Shown piece after piece: positions 7,512 through 14,883 of a DNA stretch of 19,666 bases (within the stretch, counting starts at the first letter, position 1; every line of letters starts with the position of its first letter). This DNA comes from Streptosporangiaceae bacterium. GTDB lineage: Bacteria > Actinomycetota > Actinomycetes > Streptosporangiales > Streptosporangiaceae. Made by a program: the position numbers and the translations under genes. The stretch spans positions 1 through 19,666 of the forward strand of contig JASHQP010000751.1 in the NCBI GenBank assembly GCA_030039095.1, read 5' to 3'. Under the pieces are notes generated by a model. That model was not told the origin of the DNA. It was given only the letters and a program-made list of their open reading frames with translations, and did not search any database.

Positions 7512-8444
7512 TCAGCGAACTTCGTGTCGATGCTCCGTCATGTCGTGAATGCCGTCGCCGAGCAGGTTGACCGCGAGCACGATGAGCACGATCGCGATGG
7601 CCGGCGGCCACAGCTGCCACCAGTAGCCGTCGAACAGGTTGTTGATGCCGGTGGTGAGCAGATCGCCCCAGCTGGTCGCCGGTGGCGGCACGCTCAGGCC
7701 GAGGAACGCCACGGCCGCATAGCTGAGGATCGCATCCGCCATGCTCAGGGTGGCGGTGACGACCACGGTGCCGACCACGTTGGGCACGAGATGACGGAAG
7801 ATCACGTGACGGTGCGGGGCGCCAAGGTGCTGGCTGACTTCCACATAGCTGCGGGTGCGCAGGCTGAGGACCTCACCGCGGACCAGCCGCGCCGTGGACT
7901 GCCAGCTCGCCGCCGTGATCGCCAGAATGATGATGATCAGGTTCGGCTCGGTGATCGAGGCCAGCAGCACGATGAAGAACAGGAACGGGATGGCGAGCAG
8001 GGCGTCGACGATGCGCATCAGCGCCGCGTCGATGAACCCGCCGACGTAGCCCGCGAGCGCGCCCCAGATCATGCCGAACGCGGTGCCCAGGATGGCCACG
8101 GCGAAGCCGACCACGAGCGTGCTCTGCCCGCCGACCATCAGCTGGCCAAGTTCGTCCCTGCCCTCGGGGGTGGTGCCGAGCGGGTGGGCGGCCGACGGTG
8201 GCAGGTTCGCCAGCACCAGGTTGGTGACCGTTTCGTTGGCGTGATACACGAGCGGGCCGGCGAAGGAGAACAGCGTCAGGCCGATGGCCGTAGCCAGGCC
8301 TGCCGCTGCGAGCTTGTGTTCCCGGGCAGTGATCAGCAGGCGGCCCAGGTGACCACGGGACGTGGCCGACGGGCCATCCGCCGGCTCCGGCTCCGGCTCC
8401 GCCCCGGTCGTCGGCGGGAGGGTTCCGGTCGGCAGTTCAGGCAT
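7512..8444 (-). CDS. ABC transporter permease, DppC/OppC type
   Basis: This 310-aa inner-membrane protein has a ~35-residue cytoplasmic Pro/Glu-rich N-terminus, then a first membrane helix (LAAAGLATAIGLTLFSFAG). It has the DppC-type linker (HPLGTTPEGRDELGQLMVGG) and five more hydrophobic segments. The EAA-like loop that contacts the ATPase is RSYVEVSQHLGAPHRHVIFRH. FLGLSVPPPATSWGDLL is a family hallmark near the C-terminus. It pairs with the DppB-type permease to move the ligand delivered by the binding protein. The ATG lies within the last codons of the upstream permease gene (8-nt overlap), indicating coupled translation. Confidence 0.92.
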   Translation of the reverse strand: MPELPTGTLPPTTGAEPEPEPADGPSATSRGHLGRLLITAREHKLAAAGLATAIGLTLFSFAGPLVYHANETVTNLVLANLPPSAAHPLGTTPEGRDELGQLMVGGQSTLVVGFAVAILGTAFGMIWGALAGYVGGFIDAALMRIVDALLAIPFLFFIVLLASITEPNLIIIILAITAASWQSTARLVRGEVLSLRTRSYVEVSQHLGAPHRHVIFRHLVPNVVGTVVVTATLSMADAILSYAAVAFLGLSVPPPATSWGDLLTTGINNLFDGYWWQLWPPAIAIVLIVLAVNLLGDGIHDMTEHRHEVR

Positions 8445-9378
8445 AGCGGACTCGCGGATCTATGATCGCGTAGCCGATGTCGGCGAGTAGCGAGCCCGCC
8501 ACGACCGAGGCGGTCACCACCAGCACGACGCCGAGCAGGACGGGGTAGTCACGGGATTGTGACGCGTCCCAGAAGAGCAGGCCGATGCCGGGAAAGTTGA
8601 ACAGCTCCTCGATGATCAGCGCGCCCGAGAACACGAACGGCAGCGTGAGGCCGATGTTGGTTACCGTGCTGCTGAGTGAGTTGCGCATCACGTGCCTGAC
8701 CACCACCCGGCGCCGGGAGTTGCCTTTGGCGCGGGCCGTGCGGACGTAGTCCTCGAGCAGGTTGTCGATCACCGATGCCCGCATGTACCGGCTGTAGTAG
8801 CTCACGTTGCCGAGCGTCAGTGCGGCGACCGGGAGCACCAGCACCTCGACGTCGGCCGTCAGGCTGCTGCCGAACGCGGTCGCGGTGGACGGGAAGACGG
8901 GCAGGTCAAGACTCAGCAGGATGATGAGGATCACGCCGAGCAGGAAGTCCGGCATCGCGTAGAGGATCAGCATGGACGCGCTCAGCGCGTGGTCGTCGGG
9001 CCTGTTCCGCCGGTAGCCCTGCCATAGCCCCATCGGCACGCCGATCGCGACGGTGAGTACCGACGAGATACCGACGAGCAGCAGGGTGCGCGGAAGGTAG
9101 TTGGCGAGCAGCCCGGCGACGGGCTGGTTCAGCTTGTAGGAAAAGCCGAAGTTGCCCTCGATCAGGTGCAGCAGCCAGATGCCGTACTGCACCGGCAGCG
9201 GGTTGAGCAGGCCTTCGGTCACTTCCAGCTGGTGAACCGAGTAGGCCGAGGCACGGGGTCCCAGCTGCGCGCGGACCAGCCCGCCGGGCAGCGCGTGCAG
9301 GATGATGAACACGATCACGGACACGATCAGCATGACCAGCACAGCCTGCAGGAGCCGGCGGGCCAGGTAGCTGATCAT
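8437..9378 (-). CDS. ABC transporter permease, DppB/OppB type
   Basis: This 313-aa protein starts with the typical MISYLARRLLQAVLVMLIVS first helix followed by a periplasmic-type loop. NFGFSYKLNQPVAGLL is the characteristic DppB segment before the second helix. The EAA loop is YVRTARAKGNSRRRVVVRH, and LFNFPGIGLLFW is the conserved stretch before the last helices. There are six predicted membrane helices. It lies 52 nt after the binding-protein gene and overlaps the DppC-type gene by 8 nt. No DppD/DppF ATPase gene is in this window, so the ATPase is either encoded elsewhere or shared. Confidence 0.92.
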   Translation of the reverse strand: MISYLARRLLQAVLVMLIVSVIVFIILHALPGGLVRAQLGPRASAYSVHQLEVTEGLLNPLPVQYGIWLLHLIEGNFGFSYKLNQPVAGLLANYLPRTLLLVGISSVLTVAIGVPMGLWQGYRRNRPDDHALSASMLILYAMPDFLLGVILIILLSLDLPVFPSTATAFGSSLTADVEVLVLPVAALTLGNVSYYSRYMRASVIDNLLEDYVRTARAKGNSRRRVVVRHVMRNSLSSTVTNIGLTLPFVFSGALIIEELFNFPGIGLLFWDASQSRDYPVLLGVVLVVTASVVAGSLLADIGYAIIDPRVRYA

Positions 9379-9430
9379 CGCGGCCTGCTCACGAGTCCCG
9401 GCAGCCGCGTCGGCGGCGGCAACGGGCCGG

Positions 9431-11242
9431 TCACTTGGTGAAGTACCAGTTCTCTGGCATCTCGTTGGCGAACACCTGCTGCGGCTGCCAGCCGTGCAGC
9501 GTGTCCTTCACCACCGAGATCTGGTTGTCGACCGTCGGGAACCACAGCGCGGCGATGGTCCGGGACAGGTAGTTCTCCTCGGCGTACAGATGACTCAGGC
9601 CTGTGTTGAGGGTGGTTGCGACGATGAGCTTGTCGGCCTGTGGCGAGGAGTACCCGCCGGCCCAGTAGCTGGCGCCGGTCTGGAAGATTCCGTCGGAGGA
9701 TGGGTAGACGTCGCCCTGGCCGTAATTCCACATCCAGTCCGCGTAGATCAGGATCCCGTAGTCGCACGGGCCGGGCGGGCAGGTCCCGCCGATGGAGAAC
9801 ATGGTGGTCTCCGTCTGCGGGTCCAGGGTGATCTGGACGCCCGCGCTCTTGGCCGCGGTCTGGTACGCCTCTACCTCCGCCTCCAGGCTGGGCTCACCCG
9901 TCGAGTACATCAGCTTGAAGTTCAGCACCCGGCCCGCCGCGATGCCCGAGCCGCAGTCGTGGCTGCCCGTGCCCGGGTGACTGCACACCAGATAGCCGCC
10001 CGGCCCCGGGGACCAGCCGTGCGCCTGGAGCAGGCTGCGCGCCGCGGTCACCGAGTACGGATCCGGATCGGTCTTCTCCTCCGGGCTGACGTATGCCGAG
10101 CCGGGCAGGTTGGGCACCGGCCCGTAGGTGTACTGGCCGTACCCATGGAAGAGCGTGCTCAGGTACAGCGGCTGGTTCACCAGATGCTGCAGGGCCTGGC
10201 GCATGTAGAGCTGGCGGACGAGCGGGCCGTACGTGGAGCTGGTATAGCCAAGCTCCGCCCACTGGGAGTACTCCGGCGCCCATGGCGCGATCACGAACCC
10301 GTGGCTCTGCAGGTAGCCCTTCAGCCCGTAGTCGTCGAGCGGCAGGTAACCGTAGTCCAGTATCCCGGCCCGCAGCGCGTCCACCTCTGCGGTCTCATCC
10401 GGCTCGCTTTCGATCACGACCTTGGCCAGGCGCGCACGCACCGGCCCGCTGTACTTCGTGTTCGGCTGCAGCGTGGTCTGGAATGTGACCTGGTTGTACC
10501 CGGTGAGCCGCCACGGGCCGTCCACCGTCTGCCAGAGCGGGTTGGTTGTGTAGGTGGATACCTTCTCGGCCTGGCCATACAGGAAGGCCCATACCTGGCT
10601 GGCCCCGGCCGCGGTCAGGTCGTAGTTGCCGACCTTGCCGGCCGCGCTGGTCTTGTCCCACGCCTGCTGGGGCAGCGGGAAGATCCACGTGAGCTGGTTG
10701 TCCTCGAACCACTGCTGGCTGTAGGACCGGTTCAGGTGCAGAACCACCTCGGTCGGGCTTGGGTAGCTCGCGCTGCGGATGTTGTCCGGCAGTTCGCCCG
10801 GCACATACCACGCGTCCTGCGACCGGCCGGCCCGCACCAGGTTGAGGAAGAACTCGACGTCCCGCGATGTCACCGGCTGCCCGTCCGACCACAGGTAGTG
10901 CTTCAGCCGGAGGGTCACGGTCTGGTTGTGATCAGACCAGACGGGCGGGTAGGCGAGGCTGAGCTGGTTGTCGATCGTCGGGCTGGTGCCGTCGCCGGCG
11001 AAGTACAGGGGCCGGTAGAGCGACTCCTCGACATTGAGATCCCACGGCTCGTTGTTGGCCTGGTTCTCGATCGGGAAGATCCAGCTGAAGTCCTGGCCGA
11101 CGGCCAGGGCGAAGGTAGCGGTCCCGCCCTTCAGCGCCGGCCCTGATGACGAGCCGCTGCTGGAGAGGCTGCCGGTGCATCCGGCCGCCAGCAGGCAGGC
11201 CGCGGCAACCAGCGTCAGCCACCTGGGTCGTCTCGGAGTCAT
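9431..11242 (-). CDS. Family-5 extracellular solute-binding lipoprotein (peptide/nickel type)
   Basis: This 603-aa protein begins with a lipoprotein signal peptide and lipobox LAAGC (Cys 22), followed by a Ser-rich linker. The rest matches SBP_bac_5 proteins, which capture oligopeptides, nickel complexes, glycosides or other organic ligands outside the membrane. Typical elements are ESLYRPLYFAGDG near the N-terminus, VTLRLKHYLWSDGQPVTSRDVEFFLNL, and a C-terminal part with YMRQALQHLVNQPLYLSTLF and PDPYSVTAARSLLQAHGW. The start is strongly supported by GGAGGAAAG directly upstream. It is the first gene of the uptake operon and the nearest to the promoter and leader. The ligand is unknown. Its coupling to a Baeyer-Villiger enzyme argues for a non-peptide substrate. 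Confidence 0.92.
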   Translation of the reverse strand: MTPRRPRWLTLVAAACLLAAGCTGSLSSSGSSSGPALKGGTATFALAVGQDFSWIFPIENQANNEPWDLNVEESLYRPLYFAGDGTSPTIDNQLSLAYPPVWSDHNQTVTLRLKHYLWSDGQPVTSRDVEFFLNLVRAGRSQDAWYVPGELPDNIRSASYPSPTEVVLHLNRSYSQQWFEDNQLTWIFPLPQQAWDKTSAAGKVGNYDLTAAGASQVWAFLYGQAEKVSTYTTNPLWQTVDGPWRLTGYNQVTFQTTLQPNTKYSGPVRARLAKVVIESEPDETAEVDALRAGILDYGYLPLDDYGLKGYLQSHGFVIAPWAPEYSQWAELGYTSSTYGPLVRQLYMRQALQHLVNQPLYLSTLFHGYGQYTYGPVPNLPGSAYVSPEEKTDPDPYSVTAARSLLQAHGWSPGPGGYLVCSHPGTGSHDCGSGIAAGRVLNFKLMYSTGEPSLEAEVEAYQTAAKSAGVQITLDPQTETTMFSIGGTCPPGPCDYGILIYADWMWNYGQGDVYPSSDGIFQTGASYWAGGYSSPQADKLIVATTLNTGLSHLYAEENYLSRTIAALWFPTVDNQISVVKDTLHGWQPQQVFANEMPENWYFTK

Positions 11243-11271
11243 CTTTCCTCCTCGCGACGTTCGAGGTATCC

Positions 11272-11288
11272 GGCCGCTGGCAGCGGCC
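11272..11288 (-). promoter_or_regulatory. GC-rich hairpin just before the binding-protein ribosome site
   Basis: GGCCGCTG and CAGCGGCC form a perfect inverted repeat around one base. As RNA it would fold with six G/C pairs and a five-base loop. It lies about 20 nt upstream of the Shine-Dalgarno of the binding-protein gene. It could control read-through or ribosome access together with the structured leader further upstream, but it could also be chance in such GC-rich DNA. Confidence 0.3.
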
Positions 11289-11352
11289 CTTGGCTAGGTC
11301 TGATGGGTGGCCGCACCGCTTCTCGGGCGCGTTCGGGCTGCCGATGCAGAAC

Positions 11353-11413
11353 ATGCCTTCTCCGGCGCGGGCTGGCACCCGCGCTCCTTTCCGGGTTTCT
11401 CCCGACAAGGCAT
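11353..11413 (-). ncRNA. Candidate structured 5' leader RNA (three-way junction)
   Basis: Read on the minus strand, ATGCCTT (11413-11407) and AAGGCAT (11359-11353) form a closing 7-bp stem. Inside lie two hairpins: CGGG-AGAAA-CCCG (11404-11392) and CGCGGG-TGCCAG-CCCGCG (11383-11366). They are joined by the unpaired GAAAGGAG. The closing stem starts about 2 nt after the transcription start predicted from the promoter, so this would be the very 5' end of the operon's mRNA, about 110 nt before the start codon. It does not match the consensus I know for SAM, TPP, FMN, cobalamin, ydaO or guanidine riboswitches. It is a structural prediction by eye, without covariation. Confidence 0.35.
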
Positions 11414-11421
11414 TAGGCGGA

Positions 11422-11451
11422 ACGCTAGGACCGTGTTAAAACCTTTGTCAA
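11422..11451 (-). promoter_or_regulatory. Sigma-70-type promoter of the uptake/BVMO operon
   Basis: On the minus strand a consensus -35 TTGACA (11451-11446) is followed after 18 nt by TAGCGT (11427-11422), which fits the actinobacterial -10 pattern TANNNT. Transcription would start near 11415. That leaves a leader of about 170 nt before the binding-protein gene. The stretch around it is AT-richer than its surroundings. Confidence 0.6.
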
Positions 11452-11494
11452 TACCTATGGCTAAGCAGAGCCCGGGAGCGTAAACCGGCACGAT

Positions 11495-12178
11495 CTATAC
11501 AGCGGAACCGCCGGTCGCGAGGCGCATCAGGTCGCTGTCGAGGTCGATGGAGGTCTCGGTGCCGCCGGCGCTGCCGTAGGAGTGCTGATAGCTGTGCCAG
11601 GCCTCGTCCTTGATCTTCCGCGCGAAGCCGCTCTCCATCAGCAGCACAAGCTCGAGCGCGGCGCGGTCGATGCGCTTGTTCAGCTCCGGGTCGCCCCAGT
11701 CCTCGGGCGCCGCGAAGACCGACGTCGGGGCGGAGAGCGCGCGCAGGTAGGCGAACATGGGGCGCATCTGGTCATCGGCGACCAGGGCGTGCCGTGCGGT
11801 TCCGGCCGTCGCGGCGAGCACGACCGGCTTGGCGATCAGCAGGTCGCTGTCCAGGGCGTGGAAGAACGAGACGAACAAGCCGCTGGGGCCGGCCTTGTAG
11901 ACCGGGGTGGCGACGACGATGCCATCGGCCTCGCCGAGTGCCGCGATCGCCTGCTGCATTTTCGGGGTGATGAGCTGCGACGCAAGGCCCGTGGAGATGT
12001 CCGCGGTGAGGTCGCGCAGCTCGATGCCGCTCACCGTCACCGTGCTCCCGTGCCCGGCCGCGAGGGCCGCCGCGCGCTCGGCGATGCGGTCGGCGAGCAG
12101 CCGGGTCGAGGACGGATCACCGGTCCCGGCGCTGACGACAGCGAGCTTGAACTGCTCCTGTTCCGCAGGGGTGGTCAT
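11495..12178 (-). CDS. NAD(P)H-dependent FMN reductase, CE1759 type (LLM partner)
   Basis: This 227-aa flavodoxin-fold protein has a phosphate-binding start (KLAVVSAGTGDPSSTRLLAD), ADGIVVATPVYKAGPSGLFVSFFHALD in the middle, and KPVVLAATAGTARHALV. This is the pattern of the FMN reductases that are paired genetically with CE1758-type luciferase-like monooxygenases. It would use NAD(P)H to make free reduced FMN for the partner monooxygenase. The ATG at 12178 overlaps the MarR stop as ATGA, a classic 4-nt coupled junction, and there is no independent Shine-Dalgarno. A longer in-frame opening upstream to 12625 runs through MarR in another frame and is not used. The first two genes of this operon support the pairing. 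Confidence 0.88.
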   Translation of the reverse strand: MTTPAEQEQFKLAVVSAGTGDPSSTRLLADRIAERAAALAAGHGSTVTVSGIELRDLTADISTGLASQLITPKMQQAIAALGEADGIVVATPVYKAGPSGLFVSFFHALDSDLLIAKPVVLAATAGTARHALVADDQMRPMFAYLRALSAPTSVFAAPEDWGDPELNKRIDRAALELVLLMESGFARKIKDEAWHSYQHSYGSAGGTETSIDLDSDLMRLATGGSAV

Positions 12179-12657
12179 GGGCGTGTTGTTCCGTTCGTAT
12201 CGTTGGCCGCAAGGCCCGCAGTGGCGGGCTCGCGGGCTAGCTTCAGGCAGATTGTTTCCAGGTTCTGCAGGTCGGCCGCCGTCAGCCGGGCGGCCATGAC
12301 GCGGGCGACGCTGCTGCCGTGCCGCAGCCCTACCTGACGCTGCAGTGCCCGGCCCGCGTTCGTCGGCGCGAGGCGGATGGCGCGCCCGTCGGCCGGGTCG
12401 GGCTCGCGCTCGACGAGGCCGCGATCGGCAAGCCGGTCCACCAGCCGGGACAGGGCTGGCTGGCTGAGCAGGACATGCCGGTTCAGCTCGCCGATGCGCA
12501 CCGGCTCGGGGCACTTGGACAGCGTGTACAGCACGTCGTACTCGCGCATCGACAGGTCGCCCCAGATGTCCTCGGCCGCGAACTGCTTCATCAGCGTCGC
12601 GTGCGCGGACAGCAGCGCCTCCCACGCGTCGTTGGCGGGATGCCGGCTGACGGCCAT
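12175..12657 (-). CDS. MarR-family transcriptional regulator
   Basis: This 160-aa protein has the MarR winged-helix layout. Helical dimerisation ends surround the DNA-reading helix-turn-helix RIGELNRHVLLSQPALSRLVDRL (about 55-76), and the wing has the signature DPADGRAIRLA (87-97). MarR proteins usually repress their own operon and release DNA on binding a small phenolic or other aromatic ligand. There is a single cysteine (C49), so thiol sensing is possible but unsupported. The start ATG at 12657 shares a base with the stop of the monooxygenase gene (TGATG); an adjacent GTG at 12660 is an alternative. It overlaps the FMN reductase gene by 4 nt. The palindrome in front of the operon is its probable site. 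Confidence 0.9.
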   Translation of the reverse strand: MAVSRHPANDAWEALLSAHATLMKQFAAEDIWGDLSMREYDVLYTLSKCPEPVRIGELNRHVLLSQPALSRLVDRLADRGLVEREPDPADGRAIRLAPTNAGRALQRQVGLRHGSSVARVMAARLTAADLQNLETICLKLAREPATAGLAANDTNGTTRP

Positions 12658-13844
12658 CACAGCTCCGGGTACTCGGCCTCGAGCTCCGGGGAGCTGTCCT
12701 GGTACGGGGACCCGCCGGTCACGTTGTCGCCGCGGTTGGCGTTCGGGCGCGGCTGGCGCGGCGGCTGGTCGCCGTACTTGGCCTCGAGCAGGCTCGCATG
12801 GGTTGGGGCCTGCGGGGTCTCCGGGTCCTGCCGGGCCGCGATCTCCTTGCGCAGCACGGGCACGACCTCGCCGCCGAGCAGCTCGAGCTGGTCGAGAACC
12901 ATGTTCAGCGGCAGGCCCGCGTGGTCGACCAGGAACAGCTGCCGCTGGTAGTCGCCGAAGTGCTCGCGGAACGTCAGGGTCTTGTCGATGACCTCCTGCG
13001 GGCTGCCCACGGACAGCGGGGTCAGCTGCTCGAACTCCTCCATCGACGGCCCGTGCCCGTACACCGGCGCCTCGTTGAAATAGGGCCGGAACTCGCGCTT
13101 GGCGTCCTGGGAGTTCCTCGCGATGTACGCCTGCCCGCCCAGGCCGACGATCGCCTGCTTCTGGGTTCCGTGGCCGTAGTGGGCGTAACGCTGCCGGTAG
13201 AACCGGATCAGCCGGATGTAGTGCTCCTTGGGCCAGAAGATGTTGTTGGCGAAGAAGCCGTCCCCGTAAAACGCGGCCTGCTCGGCGATCTCGGGGGTGC
13301 GGATCGAGCCATGCCACACGAACGGCGGCACGTCGTCGAGGGGCCGCGGGATCGAGGTGAAGCCCTGCAGCGGGGTGCGGTACTTGCCGTCGGCGTCCAC
13401 GACGTCCTCGCGCCACAGCCGGTGCAGCAGGTTGTAGTTCTCCAGCGCCAGGGGCAGGCCCTCCCGGATGTCCTTGCCGAACCACGGGTAGACCGGCGCG
13501 GTGTTGCCGCGGCCCAGCATCAGGTCCATCCGGCCCTTCGACACGTGCTGCAGCATCGCGTACTCCTCGGCGATGCGGACCGGGTCGTTGGTCGTGATCA
13601 GTGTCGTCGCCGTCGAGACGATCAGCCGCTCAGTGGTCGCCGCGATGAACGCGAGCAGCGTGGTCGGCGAGGACGAGAAGAACGGCGGGTTGTGGTGCTC
13701 GCCGATCGCGAACACGTCCAGCCCGACTTCGTCGGCCTTCTGCGCGATCTTCACGACCGCGCCGATACGCTCGGCCTCGCTGGGCGTCTCCCCCGACACC
13801 GGGTCCCGGGTGATGTCGCTCACCGAGAAGATCCCGAACTGCAT
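12657..13844 (-). CDS. Luciferase-like FMN-dependent monooxygenase, CE1758 type
   Basis: This 395-aa protein has the bacterial-luciferase TIM-barrel fold pattern: MQFGIFSVSD at the start, LDVFAIGEHHNPPF (43-56), then ERLIVSTATTLITTNDPVR and GRMDLMLGRGNTAPVYPW. These are flavin- and substrate-pocket segments of the family. Such enzymes use reduced FMN supplied by a separate reductase to oxidise an organic substrate with O2. The ATG at 13844 is preferred over upstream in-frame starts because GGGAGG lies at 13854-13859 and the family begins at MQFGIF. The C-terminal 60 residues are a Pro/Asn-rich tail probably outside the barrel. Its operon partners are MarR and the cognate FMN reductase. The substrate is unknown. 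Confidence 0.9.
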   Translation of the reverse strand: MQFGIFSVSDITRDPVSGETPSEAERIGAVVKIAQKADEVGLDVFAIGEHHNPPFFSSSPTTLLAFIAATTERLIVSTATTLITTNDPVRIAEEYAMLQHVSKGRMDLMLGRGNTAPVYPWFGKDIREGLPLALENYNLLHRLWREDVVDADGKYRTPLQGFTSIPRPLDDVPPFVWHGSIRTPEIAEQAAFYGDGFFANNIFWPKEHYIRLIRFYRQRYAHYGHGTQKQAIVGLGGQAYIARNSQDAKREFRPYFNEAPVYGHGPSMEEFEQLTPLSVGSPQEVIDKTLTFREHFGDYQRQLFLVDHAGLPLNMVLDQLELLGGEVVPVLRKEIAARQDPETPQAPTHASLLEAKYGDQPPRQPRPNANRGDNVTGGSPYQDSSPELEAEYPEL

Positions 13845-13863
13845 GGCTGTTGCCTCCCGCGCT

Positions 13864-13892
13864 GATATATGCGTTTGCATGCATCTCAACAA
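13864..13892 (-). promoter_or_regulatory. Promoter of the LLM-MarR-reductase operon overlapped by a palindromic operator
   Basis: On the minus strand TTGTTG (13892-13887), a 17-nt spacer and TATATC (13869-13864) make a plausible sigma-70 promoter. Within it, 13864-13885 is a palindrome: GATATATGC, GTTT, GCATGCATC, 8 of 9 positions matching. A 22-bp AT-rich dyad over the spacer and -10 is the normal size and place for a MarR site. It is therefore likely that the MarR protein of this operon represses it here. The region stands out by base composition. Confidence 0.6.
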
Positions 13893-13938
13893 GCGAGGGC
13901 CCCTGTTATTCCCGGCGCGGGAGGCGGGCCATTTCCTG

Positions 13939-14685
13939 CTACAGCGGCAGGTGCGCGCGCACCCAGCCCTGGTCCGCCCGTCCCGTCAGGCGGCTCACCG
14001 CGGCGCCCACGATGATCGTTACCAGCGCGATCACGAGCGCGTCGTAGGCCTGGGCATGCCGGACCAGCACGGCACCCACCAGGCCGCCGACGAGCATGGT
14101 AACGACCGGGACCAGGCGGCGGCCCGCCCTTGACCCGGAGCCTCCGGCCAGCGCGCTGTCCGCGGCGATCCCGGTGATCGTGAGGGTGAGCACCGTGGTC
14201 GTGAGGTCGGGCACCGCGATCGCGCGGGCGGACGCGTTCTGGATCCCCATGGAGATGCCCAGCGCCACGATGAGCGCGTAGCGGTAGCCGGCCGCCGGAG
14301 CACCGCCCGCGGCGACCGCGAGTGCGACCGCGGCCGCGAGGAACGCCCCCTCAGCCGCACCCGCGAACGAGTGCAGCCGGGCCCGGTGGTCACGATGCCG
14401 CGCGGCAAGCCTGCCGCCCAGCACGGCCCCGGCCGCGAACGCCGCCAGGGCCGTCAGGGACGCCCCCAATGAGAATCCGGGCACGCCGGCCAGGGCGAAG
14501 CCGATGAAGACGACGTTGCCGGTCATGTTGGCCACAAAGACGTGCCCGAGGGCCAGGTAGCAGAACGCGTCGACCAGGCCGGTGACCAGCGTCATGCTGA
14601 CGAGCAGCGGCGGCAGCGGGCCGTGCCTGCCGCCGCGGTCCGGGACGACCGTGTCCCGGATGTCGGAGAAGAACGCCGCGCTCAT
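13939..14685 (-). CDS. YoaK/DUF1275-family membrane protein
   Basis: This 248-aa protein has six or so hydrophobic helices and the family's early conserved element, GLVDAFCYLALGHVFVANMTGN, followed by VVFIGFALAG. Further marks are the middle stretch MGIQNASARAIAVPDLTTTVLTLTITG and a C-terminal helix pair. DUF1275 proteins are membrane proteins of unknown biochemical role. The ATG at 14685 is preferred (GGAG about 7 nt upstream). The open frame extends to 14835, but the extra 50 residues lack conservation features and lie over the divergent promoter. It is transcribed away from the FAD oxidase gene. The gap to the following LLM gene is 94 nt and contains that operon's own promoter. Confidence 0.85.
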   Translation of the reverse strand: MSAAFFSDIRDTVVPDRGGRHGPLPPLLVSMTLVTGLVDAFCYLALGHVFVANMTGNVVFIGFALAGVPGFSLGASLTALAAFAAGAVLGGRLAARHRDHRARLHSFAGAAEGAFLAAAVALAVAAGGAPAAGYRYALIVALGISMGIQNASARAIAVPDLTTTVLTLTITGIAADSALAGGSGSRAGRRLVPVVTMLVGGLVGAVLVRHAQAYDALVIALVTIIVGAAVSRLTGRADQGWVRAHLPL

Positions 14686-14722
14686 GTCACTCCTGCCAGT
14701 CAGAGGGGTGGAGGATAAACCT

Positions 14723-14849
14723 ATCGGAATTATGGTGCTACTTGCACCCGCGCTGGCTTCCCGTAGCCCGCTTTCTCGCTGTTTAAACTCGCGTGGGTGC
14801 CCGAGATGCAATACTGGCCCGGGCCTAAATGGCATTCCTAATTTCCGAT
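14723..14849. promoter_or_regulatory. Divergent promoter region with mirrored elements
   Basis: ATCGGAATTA (14723-14732) and TAATTTCCGAT (14839-14849) are mirror copies. Each reads TAATT(T)CCGAT toward its own gene, 38 nt from the DUF1275 start and 35 nt from the oxidase start. TAATTT and TAATTC fit -10 hexamers, so both genes may be served by the same kind of promoter. A second imperfect inverted pair lies inside: GCACCCGCG (14744-14752) and CGCGTGGGTGC (14790-14800). A central GTTTAAAC (14781-14788) is itself palindromic. Shared control of the two genes is inferred. Confidence 0.45.
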
Positions 14850-14883
14850 GAGGCGCTGATAAACCCTAAAAGGAGCGACACGC

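Noticed and set aside
5873..7570. A 565-codon plus-strand frame opposite the Baeyer-Villiger gene
   Set aside because: Low-complexity composition with no motif; the opposite strand carries FAD, NADPH and BVMO signatures.
9494..11146. A 550-codon plus-strand frame opposite the binding-protein gene
   Set aside because: No recognisable domain and codon pattern of an antisense shadow; the minus strand has a lipobox, ribosome site and family-5 features.
10932..11354. A Cys-containing upstream frame starting at ATG 11354 (MFCIGSPNAPEKRCG), as a possible leader peptide
   Set aside because: It has a GGAG-like site, but it does not stop before the main gene and continues ~300 nt into it in another frame, unlike known short Cys leader peptides.
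12179..12625. A 149-residue upstream extension of the FMN reductase frame
   Set aside because: It runs through the MarR gene in another frame; the reductase family begins at the ATG overlapping the MarR stop.
14686..14835. A 50-residue extension of the DUF1275 protein
   Set aside because: It covers the divergent promoter region, lacks a ribosome site, and the family starts near the internal ATG at 14685 with GGAG.
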